Shown here: piece after piece, positions 16,552 through 26,916 of the stretch
Numbering within the stretch: position 1 is the stretch's first letter
Layout: each line of letters begins with the position of its first letter
Source: an uncultured Brevundimonas sp.
GTDB taxonomy: Bacteria; Pseudomonadota; Alphaproteobacteria; Caulobacterales; Caulobacteraceae
Length of the DNA: 64,000 nucleotides
Reading direction: 5' to 3'
NCBI RefSeq assembly: GCF_937863155.1
Contig: NZ_CALMFB010000069.1
Coordinates: 1 to 64,000, forward strand
Program-made: the position numbers and the translations under genes
Notes under the pieces: generated by a model
What the model was told of the DNA's origin: nothing
The model's database searches: none
What the model saw: the letters and a program-made list of their open reading frames with translations, nothing else

Positions 16552-17229
16552 TTACGGATTTTCGCCCTTCGTTCCGGTCTCGTCGTCCAGCGGCGCGCTG
16601 GACATGACAATCGACAGGCCGGTGAACCGCACGCGCTCGACGAAGGGACTGCCTTCGGGAATGAAGCCGACATGGATCTCGGCCGTGCCCGGCATCATGT
16701 CATAGACGTTCCAGGTTCCGCCGATCATCTGGCCCGGCAGGTCGAAGCTCTGCACCGGCAGGCTGGCCGTCCACACCGTCATGGCGCCGGGCGCGACGGG
16801 TTCGACCGCATCGAAATCCCACAGGCCGCAGCTGATCTGATCGAACTCCGTCGCCTGTTCGTGCTCGGCGATGACGCCGTCGCCGTCCCGATCCCGGGTT
16901 TCGCCGATCAGGGCGTCCATGCGACTGGTGACGACATAGAAGCGACGCCCCTGGACGGTCCGGCCCCAGAGGGTCTGGTCCAGCGTCATCTCCGGCATGT
17001 CCGGGTCGTCCATCTCGGCGCGCGCGGCGGCCTGGACCGCCGCCAGTTCGGGATGATCGTCTTCGCCGACCCGGCGCCAGCCTTCGGCCTCCAGGGCGGC
17101 GTTCATGGCGGCGTAATCCTGGCGATACGGCGTGCAGGCGGCGCGGAACGTATCCAGGGCCAGATCGCCCGTGGTCGCCGGCGACATCGCCGCCGATTGC
17201 ACAATGGCCGCCGCCCAGATGCCGATCAT
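16552..17229 (-). CDS. Exported protein of unknown function
   Basis: The product is 225 residues with a short hydrophobic start (MIGIWAAAIVQSAAM) that looks like a signal peptide. The body is acidic; it includes RDRDGDGVIAEHEQ, an EF-hand-like acidic loop that may bind calcium, and a C-terminal region with PGTAEIHVGFIPEGSPFVERVRF. I recognise no family. The start at 17229 is chosen for the signal peptide; in-frame sequence upstream runs into a palindromic repeat. It sits between sucD and sucA on the same strand. Confidence 0.65.
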   Translation of the reverse strand: MIGIWAAAIVQSAAMSPATTGDLALDTFRAACTPYRQDYAAMNAALEAEGWRRVGEDDHPELAAVQAAARAEMDDPDMPEMTLDQTLWGRTVQGRRFYVVTSRMDALIGETRDRDGDGVIAEHEQATEFDQISCGLWDFDAVEPVAPGAMTVWTASLPVQSFDLPGQMIGGTWNVYDMMPGTAEIHVGFIPEGSPFVERVRFTGLSIVMSSAPLDDETGTKGENP

Positions 17230-17321
17230 CGCCCGCCCTCCAAGGTTCAGGTCGAGACTAGGCGCAGGCCCGATGGGCGGCCACTTTCGAAAACCGACGG
17301 CCGAACCGACAGGCGCACATC

Positions 17322-17470
17322 CTTCCCCCGCTTGCGGGGGAAGTGTCGTGCCGTCACGCGAAGCGGGACGCATGACGATGGGGGAATGCCTTCAAGACAA
17401 GAAGACTCCTCTCTCCGACCCTGGATCGCTACGCGATCGACGGGCCACCTCTTCCGCAAGCGGGAGAGGG
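17322..17470. repeat. Pair of inverted REP-like palindromes
   Basis: A 10-bp stem with a TT loop (17322-17343, CTTCCCCCGC/GCGGGGGAAG) and a similar stem at 17448-17469 (CCTCTTCCGC/GCGGGAGAGG, one G-T mismatch) lie in opposite orientation, with a smaller hairpin ATCGC-TAC-GCGAT at 17425-17437. The layout resembles dispersed intergenic palindromes of high-GC alphaproteobacteria. They fill most of the 274-base gap downstream of sucD and could end transcription or protect the sucCD 3' end. Confidence 0.7.
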
Positions 17471-17503
17471 ATGCGCGCCGCGCCCGACCCGGAAAGGCCC
17501 TAT

Positions 17504-18406
17504 TTAACCCTTCAGCACTTCCACCAGCGTCGCGCCCAGGCGGGCCGGCGAGGCCGACACGCGGATGCCCGCCGCCTCCATGGCCGCGATCTTGGATTCG
17601 GCGTCGCCCTTGCCGCCCGAGACGACCGCGCCGGCGTGGCCCATGGTGCGGCCCGGAGGCGCCGTGCGACCGGCGATGAAACCGGCCATCGGCTTCTTGC
17701 GGCCCTTCTTGGCCTCGTCGATCAGGAACTGGGCCGCGTCTTCCTCGGCCCCGCCGCCGATCTCGCCGATCATGATGATGGATTCGGTCGCGTCGTCGGC
17801 CAGGAACAGCTCCAGCACGTCGATGAATTCGGTGCCCTTGACCGGGTCGCCGCCGATGCCGACGGCCGTGGTCTGGCCCAGGCCCTCGTTGGTGGTCTGG
17901 AACACGGCCTCATAGGTCAGGGTGCCCGAACGCGAGACGATGCCGACATTGCCCTTCTTGAAGATGCTGCCCGGCATGATGCCGATCTTGCACTCTTCGG
18001 GGGTCAGGACGCCGGGGCAATTGGGGCCCAGGAGGCGCGACTTGGAACGGTCCAGCCGCGCCTTGACCCGCACCATGTCCAGCACCGGAATGCCCTCGGT
18101 GATGCAGGTGATGAAGGGCACTTCGGCGTCGATGGCCTCGATGATGGCGTCGGCGGCGCCGGCCGGCGGCACATAGATGACGCTGGCGTCCGCGCCGGTC
18201 TTTTCGCGGGCTTCGGCGACCGAGGCGAAGATCGGCAGGGTTTCGCCTTCCGAGCCGCTCCAGTTGGTCCCGCCCTTGGCCGGATGCACGCCCCCGACCA
18301 TCTGGGTGCCGTAGTAGCGCAGCGCCTGTTCGGTGTGGAAGGTGCCGGTCTTGCCGGTCAGGCCCTGGACGATGACGCGGGTGTTCTTGTCGACGAGGAT
18401 GGACAT
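17504..18406 (-). CDS. sucD: Succinyl-CoA synthetase alpha subunit
   Basis: This 300-residue subunit contains the CoA-binding Rossmann domain ([20 protein letters not shown] at the start) and the active-site histidine, phosphorylated in the catalytic cycle, in [14 protein letters not shown] near residue 246. With SucC it interconverts succinyl-CoA and succinate with nucleotide synthesis in the TCA cycle. Full length for the family. Unusually, a small exported-protein gene separates it from sucC. Confidence 0.96.
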   Translation of the reverse strand: MSILVDKNTRVIVQGLTGKTGTFHTEQALRYYGTQMVGGVHPAKGGTNWSGSEGETLPIFASVAEAREKTGADASVIYVPPAGAADAIIEAIDAEVPFITCITEGIPVLDMVRVKARLDRSKSRLLGPNCPGVLTPEECKIGIMPGSIFKKGNVGIVSRSGTLTYEAVFQTTNEGLGQTTAVGIGGDPVKGTEFIDVLELFLADDATESIIMIGEIGGGAEEDAAQFLIDEAKKGRKKPMAGFIAGRTAPPGRTMGHAGAVVSGGKGDAESKIAAMEAAGIRVSASPARLGATLVEVLKG

Positions 18407-18442
18407 TTCGGGTGCTCGTTGTCGGGAGAAATTTCGGGCCGA

Positions 18443-19021
18443 TCAGTCTTCGGCGACGGCGGTGGCGTAGATCAGGGCGGCGCCTGGGCCTTCACGCTGA
18501 AGATTGACGATGCGCAATCGGCCGGTCGCGGCCAGGCTCGAAGCGTTGGCGTCATTCAGATTGCGGACCGGGGCGCGGCCGCCATCCTGGGCCAGCCAGG
18601 CCCAGGTGTCGCCATCGCCGCCGCCTTCGCGCACTTCGTCGAAGCCGATCATCTGGCGCAACCGCGTCTGCAAGGCGCGATAATCGGCAGGTCGCGCCGA
18701 AACGGCGCACAGGTTCAGGGTGACGGTCTCACGTCCCAGACGGCGGGTGCTGCGTCCAAGCAGGACAATCCGCGCCTGTTCGGCGTCGGTCTTCATGAAG
18801 CCGACCATGTCGCGCATGTTGCGACGTTCAGGGACCATTTCAGGCGGGGTCTGCGAATAGCCCGCAGCCTGCGCCAGTTCCGCCGCACGCGCCCTGTCGC
18901 CCTGGGCCGCGATGCAGATGCGGTTCAGGTCGGCGATCTGGTCCGGCGCAGGCGTCTGGGCCGCCGACGATCCGGTGATCGTCAGCAGCATCAGCCCTGC
19001 GAGGGTCAGGGCGGGGTTCAC
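18443..19021 (-). CDS. Exported protein of unknown function inserted between sucC and sucD
   Basis: The product is about 192 residues. A GTG start at 19021, 2 bases after the sucC stop codon, gives a clean signal peptide ([22 protein letters not shown], cleavage near residue 21). The mature protein is charged, with a conserved-looking WAWLAQDGG segment and a Cys pair (RICIAAQ, LNLCAVS), and no domain I recognise. The alternative ATG at 18991 gives a shorter leader. Spacing suggests co-transcription with sucC and sucD, but a link to succinyl-CoA synthetase is not expected for an exported protein. Confidence 0.7.
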   Translation of the reverse strand: MNPALTLAGLMLLTITGSSAAQTPAPDQIADLNRICIAAQGDRARAAELAQAAGYSQTPPEMVPERRNMRDMVGFMKTDAEQARIVLLGRSTRRLGRETVTLNLCAVSARPADYRALQTRLRQMIGFDEVREGGGDGDTWAWLAQDGGRAPVRNLNDANASSLAATGRLRIVNLQREGPGAALIYATAVAED

Positions 19022-19023
19022 GA

Positions 19024-20214
<1,191 letters not shown>

Positions 20215-20295
20215 GGGATCGCCGCCGATTGGTCAGGAAGGTCGGGGCCGCTTATAGGCGCGCCGCCTTCGCAGGTGCAACCGGCAGAGCGGCGA

Positions 20296-21804
20296 TCAAT
20301 CCACCCAGTCGCGTTTCAGCGTCCGCGACGCCCCCACCAGCAGCGCCGAGGCCAGCGCATAGAAGCCCATGCCGGTGTAGATGGCCCAGCGCAGGCTCTC
20401 GTCGCCGAAACGCGGCGCCAGAAGGTCGCTCATCCAGCCGAAATAGTAGAAGCCGACCGCGATCCCCAACAGGTTGTTCAGCAGCAGGAACACCGCCGAC
20501 GCCGTCGAGCGCATGGGCGCCGGGGCCAGATGCTGCACCGCCGCCGTCACCGGCCCCAGCCAGGCCAGGTTCAGGCCCGTGGGCACCAGGAAGATGACGA
20601 AGGCCAGGGCCAGCTGCTGGGCGTGCGTACCCCCGCCTGGCAGGACCAGGCCGATGATCCACGGCGAATTCATCGCCGCGATGAACAGCGGGGCCGAGAT
20701 CATGAAGGCCACCGCCGGCGTCAGCGGATAGGCGCCCTTGCCGCGCCTCGACAGCTTGTCGGCGATCATCCCGCCCAGCCAGATGCCCAGAAGGCCGCCG
20801 ATCAGGGCGATGCCGGAATAGTACCAGCTGACCTGGGGCAGGGTCAGGTTGAAGCTGCGCATGAAGAACAGCGGCAGCCAGCCCGCCACCCCATAGCCGC
20901 ACACCGAAGACGACGCCGCCCCCAGCGCCAGCAGCCAGAAGCTGGGCTTGCGCATGATGACCGCACAGGTCCGGTGCGCGATGAAGAAGGACGCCGAAAT
21001 GACCAGGCTCAGCCCGCCGGCGAAGGCGATGACCAGCGGATTGCCGACGGCCAGAACGCCGAACTGTCCCGCCGCCGCCAGCAGCATCAGGGCGACGCCG
21101 ACACCCAGCATGATCTGACCGGCCAGCCAGCCCTTGCCGGGGATGGCGACGGCCGGCGCGGCCGCGCCTTCGGCCGGAACCGGCTTGGCGATGTCCGTAC
21201 CGCCGCGTTTCGGATCGCGCACGGTCAGGCGCAGGATGGGCGCGATCACCAGACCGGCCAGGCCCACGACGATGAAGGCGGTCTGCCAGCCGTATTCCGC
21301 CGCCAGCAGGCCGCCCACCAGGGTGCCCGCCGCCGTGCCCAGCGGAATGCCGAAGGCGAAGCCGGCCAGGGCGCGCGCCCGCTGGTGCGGCGGGAAATAG
21401 TCGGCGATCAGGGAATAGGCCGGGGCCACGCCGCCCGCCTCGCCCACGCCGACGCCCATGCGGAACAGGAACAGCTGGCCGAACGAGCCGGCGACGCCGC
21501 ACAGGGCGGTGAAGCCCGACCACACCGCCAGGGCGCCGGTCATGATCCACACCCGGCTGAACCGGTCGGCCAGCCAGGCCAGGGGAATGGCCAGGGTCGA
21601 ATAGACAGAGGCGAAGGCGATGCCGCCCAGAAGGCCGAACTGACTGTCCGTCAGCTGGAAATGCTCTTTCAGCGGCGCGGCCAGAATGCCGATGATCTGC
21701 CGATCCAGGAAGTTCAGCATATAGACCAGGATCAGCACCGCCAGGACGTAGTAGCGGTAGCCCGGACGCTCGGCGCGTTCGGCGGCCTGGGCCTGGTCGG
21801 ACAT
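20296..21804 (-). CDS. MFS transporter, spinster-like
   Basis: This 502-residue protein has the twelve-helix major-facilitator pattern. Signatures include YVLAVLILVYMLNFLDRQIIGILAAPLK at the first helix, the helix 2-3 loop WLADRFSRVWIM, and GVGEAGGVAPAYSLIADYFPPHQRARALA, typical of the spinster-like branch common in sphingomonads and caulobacters. The substrate cannot be read from the sequence. It is a stand-alone gene on the same strand as sucC, 81 bases upstream of it. Confidence 0.88.
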   Translation of the reverse strand: MSDQAQAAERAERPGYRYYVLAVLILVYMLNFLDRQIIGILAAPLKEHFQLTDSQFGLLGGIAFASVYSTLAIPLAWLADRFSRVWIMTGALAVWSGFTALCGVAGSFGQLFLFRMGVGVGEAGGVAPAYSLIADYFPPHQRARALAGFAFGIPLGTAAGTLVGGLLAAEYGWQTAFIVVGLAGLVIAPILRLTVRDPKRGGTDIAKPVPAEGAAAPAVAIPGKGWLAGQIMLGVGVALMLLAAAGQFGVLAVGNPLVIAFAGGLSLVISASFFIAHRTCAVIMRKPSFWLLALGAASSSVCGYGVAGWLPLFFMRSFNLTLPQVSWYYSGIALIGGLLGIWLGGMIADKLSRRGKGAYPLTPAVAFMISAPLFIAAMNSPWIIGLVLPGGGTHAQQLALAFVIFLVPTGLNLAWLGPVTAAVQHLAPAPMRSTASAVFLLLNNLLGIAVGFYYFGWMSDLLAPRFGDESLRWAIYTGMGFYALASALLVGASRTLKRDWVD

Positions 21805-21892
21805 GGATTTCCCCCTGGGACGTTACGCCTCTGTGCGCGAACGGTAGCGCCGCCGGGCCTTCACGGCAAAGCCCTAATGATGCGGCCCTCGA

Positions 21893-22495
21893 TCAGGGCT
21901 GGGTCGGCGCTTCGGAGGGGGCTTCCGAAGGCGCGTCGGCCGCGTCCTGCGGGGTCGGCGCGGCGAAACCCATGGCGCGGGCGAACTGTTTCAGCATGTC
22001 GATCCAAAGACCGGCCGGCTCGCTCAGATGCAGCATGCCCGGCGCGGTCAGCACCACGTCGTACTGCACCGCCGCGCGCGGCTCTTCGCCCTCGACGCCC
22101 GGCACGAAGAAGGCCTTCAGGAAACGGTTGTCCCGATTCCAGGCGTTGATCTTCTCCTGCGTCACGCCCTGGCCCTTGAACACCGCGCCGAACTGCAGGT
22201 CGTCGCAGAAGCCTTCGGGGCAGCCATAGAACCACAGGGTCCAGGTCAGGACGCCGTCGTTGACCGGCAGATACATGCGGCCCGACGCCTCGCCCGGTTC
22301 GCCCACCGTCGCCCCCGCCGTCGTCAGCCAGGCGGCGGCCTCGGCCAGGGTCACGCCCGGCTTGGCCAGGATCGCCGCCTCGGCCTCTTCGGCCGTCTGG
22401 GCGGAAGGCGCCTCGGGCTCTTGCGCCATCGCCGCGCCGCCCAGGATAAGGCTCAGGCCGGCCGCCATCGGCGCCAGGGTCGAAATCGGCTTCAT
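21893..22495 (-). CDS. Exported protein of unknown function
   Basis: The protein is 200 residues with a signal peptide (MKPISTLAPMAAGLSLILGGAAMAQ). The mature part contains GRMYLPVNDGVLTWTLWFYGCPEGFCDDLQFGAVF, with a Cys pair (GCPEGFCD), and INAWNRDNRFLKAFFVP, a pattern like bacterial type III chaperone/YbjN-type small folds. That resemblance is only suggestive. The start is fixed by an AGGAG ribosome-binding site 8 bases upstream and by the signal peptide. Confidence 0.7.
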   Translation of the reverse strand: MKPISTLAPMAAGLSLILGGAAMAQEPEAPSAQTAEEAEAAILAKPGVTLAEAAAWLTTAGATVGEPGEASGRMYLPVNDGVLTWTLWFYGCPEGFCDDLQFGAVFKGQGVTQEKINAWNRDNRFLKAFFVPGVEGEEPRAAVQYDVVLTAPGMLHLSEPAGLWIDMLKQFARAMGFAAPTPQDAADAPSEAPSEAPTQP

Positions 22496-22527
22496 GGGTC
22501 TGCTCCTTGCTCGGGGCTTTCTTAGGA

Positions 22528-23628
22528 TCAAGCCGCCTCTGGCGCCAGCCAGTCGGCGCCTGACATTTCGGTCAATCTGGACGCCGTGCGCTCGAATTCG
22601 AAGGCGCCGATCCCGGTGGGATACAGGGCGTCCGGCGCCGCCTGGGCCAGGACCACCAGCCGCGCCTTCGCCTCGTACAGCGCGTCGATCAGCGTCACCA
22701 GCCGCCGCGCCTCATGGTGCCGGTCCGAGGTCAGCAGCGGAACCTGGTCCAGGAAAAGAGTGTGGAACCGGCCCGCCAGCGCCAGATAATCCTGCGGTCC
22801 CAGAGGACGGGTGCACAGATCGGCGAAGGTCGCCCGCGCCAGCCCCCCGGCCGTACGATCGACCTGCACCTCGCGCCCCAGGACCGGCAGGACGGCGGGT
22901 TCTTCGGGTTCATCGCCCTTCAGCTCGGCCCACAGGGCCTCGAACCCCTCGCGCGCGGCGGCGTCATCGGGGCTGAACCAGACCTGGCGGCCGGCCAGGC
23001 GCGCCCGGCGCCAGTCGCGCTCGCCCGCCACCGAAACCACCTCGCACCGTTCGCGGATCAGGGCGATGAAGGGTTCAAACAGCTGGCGGTTGACCCCGTT
23101 GTGATACAGGTCGCCGGGTTCGCGGTTCGAGGTGACGGCCAGCACCACCCCCCGCTCGAACAACGCCTCGAACAGCCGGCCCAGGATCATGGCGTCGGCG
23201 ATGTCGGTGACCTGAAGCTCGTCGAAGCACAGCAGCCGCGCCTCGGAGGCGATCGAGGCCGCGACCGGGGCGATGGGGTCGTCGCCTTTCGATTGGCCGA
23301 ACACCGCCTGGCGCGTCTTGCGGTCGCCCTTGCGCCATCGGCCGATCAGGTCGTGGACGCGGGCCATGAAGGCGTGGAAATGGGCGCGGGTCTTCTTCGG
23401 CTCGGGCGCGCAGGCGAAGAACAGGTCCATCAGCATGGACTTGCCCCGCCCCGGCGGTCCCCACAGATAGACGCCCCGCACCTCGGGCCGGGCGCCGAAC
23501 AGGCCCTTTTTCGACAGGTCGCGCTCCAGCCGCTCCAGCACGCCCAGCGCCGACGCCTGCGCCGGATCGGGCGTCAGCCGGCCGTCTTTCAGACGCTGGT
23601 CGAAGGCGCGGCGGATGCGGGAGGGCAT
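22528..23628 (-). CDS. zapE: Cell division ATPase ZapE (AFG1-like)
   Basis: This 366-residue P-loop ATPase of the AFG1/ZapE family is linked in bacteria to Z-ring constriction. It shows Walker A GPPGRGKSMLMDLFF (about residues 57-71), HFHAFMARVHD, the Walker B LLCFDELQVTDIADAMILGRLF, and the sensor-like VVLAVTSNREPGDLYHNGVNR. Full family length. It is divergent from asd across a 147-base region. Confidence 0.93.
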   Translation of the reverse strand: MPSRIRRAFDQRLKDGRLTPDPAQASALGVLERLERDLSKKGLFGARPEVRGVYLWGPPGRGKSMLMDLFFACAPEPKKTRAHFHAFMARVHDLIGRWRKGDRKTRQAVFGQSKGDDPIAPVAASIASEARLLCFDELQVTDIADAMILGRLFEALFERGVVLAVTSNREPGDLYHNGVNRQLFEPFIALIRERCEVVSVAGERDWRRARLAGRQVWFSPDDAAAREGFEALWAELKGDEPEEPAVLPVLGREVQVDRTAGGLARATFADLCTRPLGPQDYLALAGRFHTLFLDQVPLLTSDRHHEARRLVTLIDALYEAKARLVVLAQAAPDALYPTGIGAFEFERTASRLTEMSGADWLAPEAA

Positions 23629-23775
23629 GGCCCCCGCATAAAGGCGCCCGCCGCCGCTGAAAAGCGATTGCTTCGCGCCTGCGAAAGCCTACATCGGACT
23701 TTCCGCACAAACTTCGCCCTCAAGCAGCGAGCCGCCGCGCGGCGAGCGTTAGGGCGTCCGAAGGACCGATCAACA
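23629..23775. promoter_or_regulatory. Divergent zapE/asd promoter region
   Basis: A 147-base region lies between the divergent starts of zapE and asd. It must hold both promoters. I see a GAAGGACC ribosome-binding site before asd but no clear palindrome, and no convincing -35/-10 pair. Confidence 0.35.
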
Positions 23776-24822
23776 ATGAGCTATCGCGTCGCCGTCGTGG
23801 GCGCCACCGGCAATGTCGGCCAGGAGATGCTGAACATCCTGGAAGAGGTGCAGTTTCCCGTCTCGGAAATGCACGCCATCGCCTCGCGCAAGTCCAAGGG
23901 GATGGAGGTGGCCTTCGGCGACAAGACGCTGAAATGCCAGGATCTGGAGGCTTTCGACTTCTCAAAGGTCGACATCGTGCTGATGAGCGCGGGCAAGGAG
24001 GTGTCCAAGGCCTGGTCCGAGAAGATTGGCAAGGCCGGGCCGATCGTGATCGACAACTCCAGCGCCTTCCGCATGGACCCGGACGTGCCGCTGATCGTGC
24101 CCGAGGTGAACCCCGACGCGGTGAAGGACGCGAAGACGAAGAACATCATCGCCAACCCCAACTGCTCGACCATCCAGCTGGTCACGGCGATGAAGCCCCT
24201 GCATGACGCGGCCAGGATCACCCGCGCGGTGGTCTCGACCTATCAGTCCGTCTCGGGCGCCGGGAAGGAAGGGATGGACGAGCTGTGGACCCAGACCAAG
24301 GCCATCTACGGCCTGGGCGACGCCACGCCGAAGAAGTTTCCCAAGCAGATCGCCTTCAACGTCATCCCCTTCATCGGCGACTTCCGCGACGACGGCTACA
24401 CCGACGAAGAGGCCAAGATGTGGGCCGAGACGCACAAGATGCTGGACCCCGACATCCGGCTGACGGTCACCTGCGTGCGGGTGCCGGTCTTCGTCGGCCA
24501 TTCCGAGGCGGTGACGCTGGAGTTCGACCGCCCGATCGCCCCGGACGAGGCCCGCGCCATCCTGCGCGACGCGCCCGGTATCCAGGTGATCGACAAGCAG
24601 GAGCACGACGGATACGTCACCCCCGTCGATGCGGCGGGCGAGTTCGCCGTCTATGTCAGCCGCATCCGCAAGGACCCGACCGTGGCCAACGGCCTGAGCC
24701 TGTGGGTGGTGTCCGACAACCTGCGCAAGGGCGCGGCCCTGAACGCGGTCCAGATCGCCCAGCTGCTGGACGAGACCGGGACCATAAAGCCCTCGGGCGG
24801 CTATCGCTCGATCACCGTCTGA
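23776..24822 (+). CDS. asd: Aspartate-semialdehyde dehydrogenase
   Basis: This 348-residue NADPH-dependent enzyme reduces aspartyl phosphate to the semialdehyde, the branch point to lysine/diaminopimelate, threonine and methionine. It has the Rossmann start VAVVGATGNVGQEMLNIL, catalytic Cys in NPNCSTIQL (about residue 130) and the active-site His in RVPVFVGHSEAV. The ATG at 23776 follows GAAGGACC at a normal distance. Monocistronic or followed by rarD 43 bases on. Confidence 0.96.
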   Translation: MSYRVAVVGATGNVGQEMLNILEEVQFPVSEMHAIASRKSKGMEVAFGDKTLKCQDLEAFDFSKVDIVLMSAGKEVSKAWSEKIGKAGPIVIDNSSAFRMDPDVPLIVPEVNPDAVKDAKTKNIIANPNCSTIQLVTAMKPLHDAARITRAVVSTYQSVSGAGKEGMDELWTQTKAIYGLGDATPKKFPKQIAFNVIPFIGDFRDDGYTDEEAKMWAETHKMLDPDIRLTVTCVRVPVFVGHSEAVTLEFDRPIAPDEARAILRDAPGIQVIDKQEHDGYVTPVDAAGEFAVYVSRIRKDPTVANGLSLWVVSDNLRKGAALNAVQIAQLLDETGTIKPSGGYRSITV

Positions 24823-24865
24823 TCCCACCCCACCGCTTCGCCGCCCCCCCGGCGAAGGAGGCAAT

Positions 24866-25795
24866 ATGACCCCCTCCCCCGGCCCGGATCAGGGCCGCGC
24901 CGCCCTGGCTTCCGCCTTCGGCTGCTATGTCATGTGGGGGCTGATGCCCCTGCTGTTCATGGGCCAGCATGCGGCGGGGTTCGACGCGCTGGAGATTCTG
25001 GCCCACCGCACGGTGTGGGCGGCCCCTGTGGCCCTGCTGCTGGTGCTGGCGGCGCGTCAGGGCGGGCAGGCGGCGGCGGTGTTCCGCGACGGTCGCACCC
25101 TGGGCTGGCTGGCGCTGTCGACCCTGCTGATCGGGACCAACTGGGGCGTCTATGTCTGGGCCACCACCCATCAGGCGACGCTGGAGGCCAGCCTCGGCTA
25201 TTATCTGAATCCATTGCTGAACATGGTGGTGGGGCTGTGGCTGTTCCGGGAGCGGATGGACCGGTTCGGCTGGGCCGCCGTGGCCCTGGCGGCGGTCGGG
25301 GTTCTGTTGCAGGCCCTGGCCCTGGGGCGGCCGCCGTGGATCTCGATCTTCCTGGCGGTGTCTTTCGCCAGCTATGGCGTGATCCGCAAGCGCGTGCCAG
25401 TCGAGGCCCAGGCGGGGCTGTTGGTCGAATGCCTGCTGTTGGCGCCGTTCGGCCTGTTGTGGGTGATCTGGCTGGCCCAGACGGGTCAGGGCGTGGCCTT
25501 CGACGATCCGGTCCACGCGCTGTGGGCTGTCGCCAACGGACCGGCCACGGTCCTGCCCCTGGCCCTGTTCGCCTGGGCGGCGCGGCGCATGCCCCTGTCG
25601 ACCCTGGGCTTCATCCAGTTCCTGGCCCCGACGCTGCAGTTCGCGGTGGGGGTGATGGCGGGCGAGGCGCTGACGCCGCTCAGAGCGATCAGCTTCGTCT
25701 TCATCTGGAGCGGGGCGGCGGTGTTCGCCCTGGGCGCCGTTCTGCGTCACCGGGCCGAGCGCCGGGCCCTGGCCGCCAGCGCCGAGCCGATCTAG
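24866..25795 (+). CDS. rarD: EamA-family permease RarD
   Basis: This 309-residue drug/metabolite transporter has about ten membrane helices arranged as two EamA repeats. RarD signatures include GCYVMWGLMPLLF near the start, ILAHRTVWAAP, and LIGTNWGVYVWATTHQATLEASLGYYLNPLLNMVVG. The start is supported by AAGGAGG 7 bases upstream. The stop TAG shares the palindrome CTAG with the stop of the convergent hydrolase gene. Confidence 0.92.
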   Translation: MTPSPGPDQGRAALASAFGCYVMWGLMPLLFMGQHAAGFDALEILAHRTVWAAPVALLLVLAARQGGQAAAVFRDGRTLGWLALSTLLIGTNWGVYVWATTHQATLEASLGYYLNPLLNMVVGLWLFRERMDRFGWAAVALAAVGVLLQALALGRPPWISIFLAVSFASYGVIRKRVPVEAQAGLLVECLLLAPFGLLWVIWLAQTGQGVAFDDPVHALWAVANGPATVLPLALFAWAARRMPLSTLGFIQFLAPTLQFAVGVMAGEALTPLRAISFVFIWSGAAVFALGAVLRHRAERRALAASAEPI

Positions 25796-26916
25796 AGCGC
25801 CGCGTACAGGGCCTGGATCAGCCGCAGCGCGCGCGGGTCGCCAATCAGATGCGGCGACTGGCGCGTCATGACATAGGCGGCCGACACCCCGGTTTCCGGG
25901 TCCGCAAAGGCGCACGATCCGCCCCAGCCGCAGTGGCCCAGGGCGCCCGCGTTCGGGCCGAAGATGTCCAGGCCCGCATTCATCGTCCATCCGGCCGCCC
26001 AGCCCATGACGAAGGGCAGCACCCGGTCCTGGCCGTGGATGCGCGGGCGCCGCGCAGCCTCCAGCGTCGCGGCCGACAGCACCCGCCGCCCCTCGAACAT
26101 GCCGTCGTTCATCACCGCCAGGATGCGCGCCAGGTCGCGCGCCGTCCCGTGCAGATTGGCCGAGGGGATTTCCGCCATCCGCCATTCGGCCGAACCGCGC
26201 CCGCCGGGCGCCGAGCCGCGATCCAGGAAGGCGGCCTTCTTGACCACATCGATGACGCCCAGATCGGGCGCAGAGGCGGGCTTGCGCAGTTGCGCCACCC
26301 GGCCATGCTGGGCCTCGGGCAGGCCGATCCACAGGTCCAGGCCGGGGAAGTCCTGGCGCAACGCGGTCCCCATGGTCCGCCCGTCGACAAGGCGGAACAG
26401 CTCGCCCGCCAGATAACCGATGGTGATCGGGTGATAGCCGCTGGCCGTGCCCGGCGGCCACATCGGCGCCTGGGCGCACAGGCTGTCCAGCACCGCCTGG
26501 CGGTCGAACCAGATGGTCGGCTCCACCCCGTCCGTGAACCCCGGCAAGCCCGCCTGGTGCGACATCATCTGGCCCACCGTGACCTGATCCTTGCCCGCCT
26601 GTCCGAAGGCGGGCCAGTAGCGCGCGACCGGGGCGTCATAGTCCAACAGGCCGCGCTCGACCGCCGTGGCGATCAGCAGGCTCATCACCGCCTTGCCGGT
26701 GGAGAAGACGGGGACCAACGTGTCGTCGGTGAAGGGGCGGGACTTGGCCGTGTCGGCATGCCCGGCCCACAGGTCCAGCACCGTCTCGCCGCCGATGCAG
26801 ACGCTGAAGCGCGCGGCCAGTTCGTCCAGCCCCTCGGGCGCGTCGGTGAAGTTGGCGGCGAAGGCGTCGCGGACGCCGGCGAAACGGTCGGGGCACAGGC
26901 CGTGGATGTCGGTCAT
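25792..26916 (-). CDS. Beta-lactamase-fold serine hydrolase (class C/EstB-like)
   Basis: This 374-residue cytoplasmic protein has the serine-hydrolase triad of the penicillin-binding fold: STGK (SxxK, about residue 73), a YHP motif in SGYHPITIGYLAGEL replacing the YxN of class C enzymes, and GHCGWGGS in the KTG position. With no signal peptide and the YHP variant, an esterase or amidase is more likely than an antibiotic-destroying enzyme. It is encoded 4 bases overlapping the upstream flavoprotein gene, suggesting a two-gene unit. Confidence 0.85.
   Translation of the reverse strand: MTDIHGLCPDRFAGVRDAFAANFTDAPEGLDELAARFSVCIGGETVLDLWAGHADTAKSRPFTDDTLVPVFSTGKAVMSLLIATAVERGLLDYDAPVARYWPAFGQAGKDQVTVGQMMSHQAGLPGFTDGVEPTIWFDRQAVLDSLCAQAPMWPPGTASGYHPITIGYLAGELFRLVDGRTMGTALRQDFPGLDLWIGLPEAQHGRVAQLRKPASAPDLGVIDVVKKAAFLDRGSAPGGRGSAEWRMAEIPSANLHGTARDLARILAVMNDGMFEGRRVLSAATLEAARRPRIHGQDRVLPFVMGWAAGWTMNAGLDIFGPNAGALGHCGWGGSCAFADPETGVSAAYVMTRQSPHLIGDPRALRLIQALYAAL

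Noticed and set aside
25792..26916. Antibiotic-resistance beta-lactamase
   Set aside because: It has the fold motifs but no signal peptide and a YHP motif instead of YxN, which fits esterase-type relatives better.
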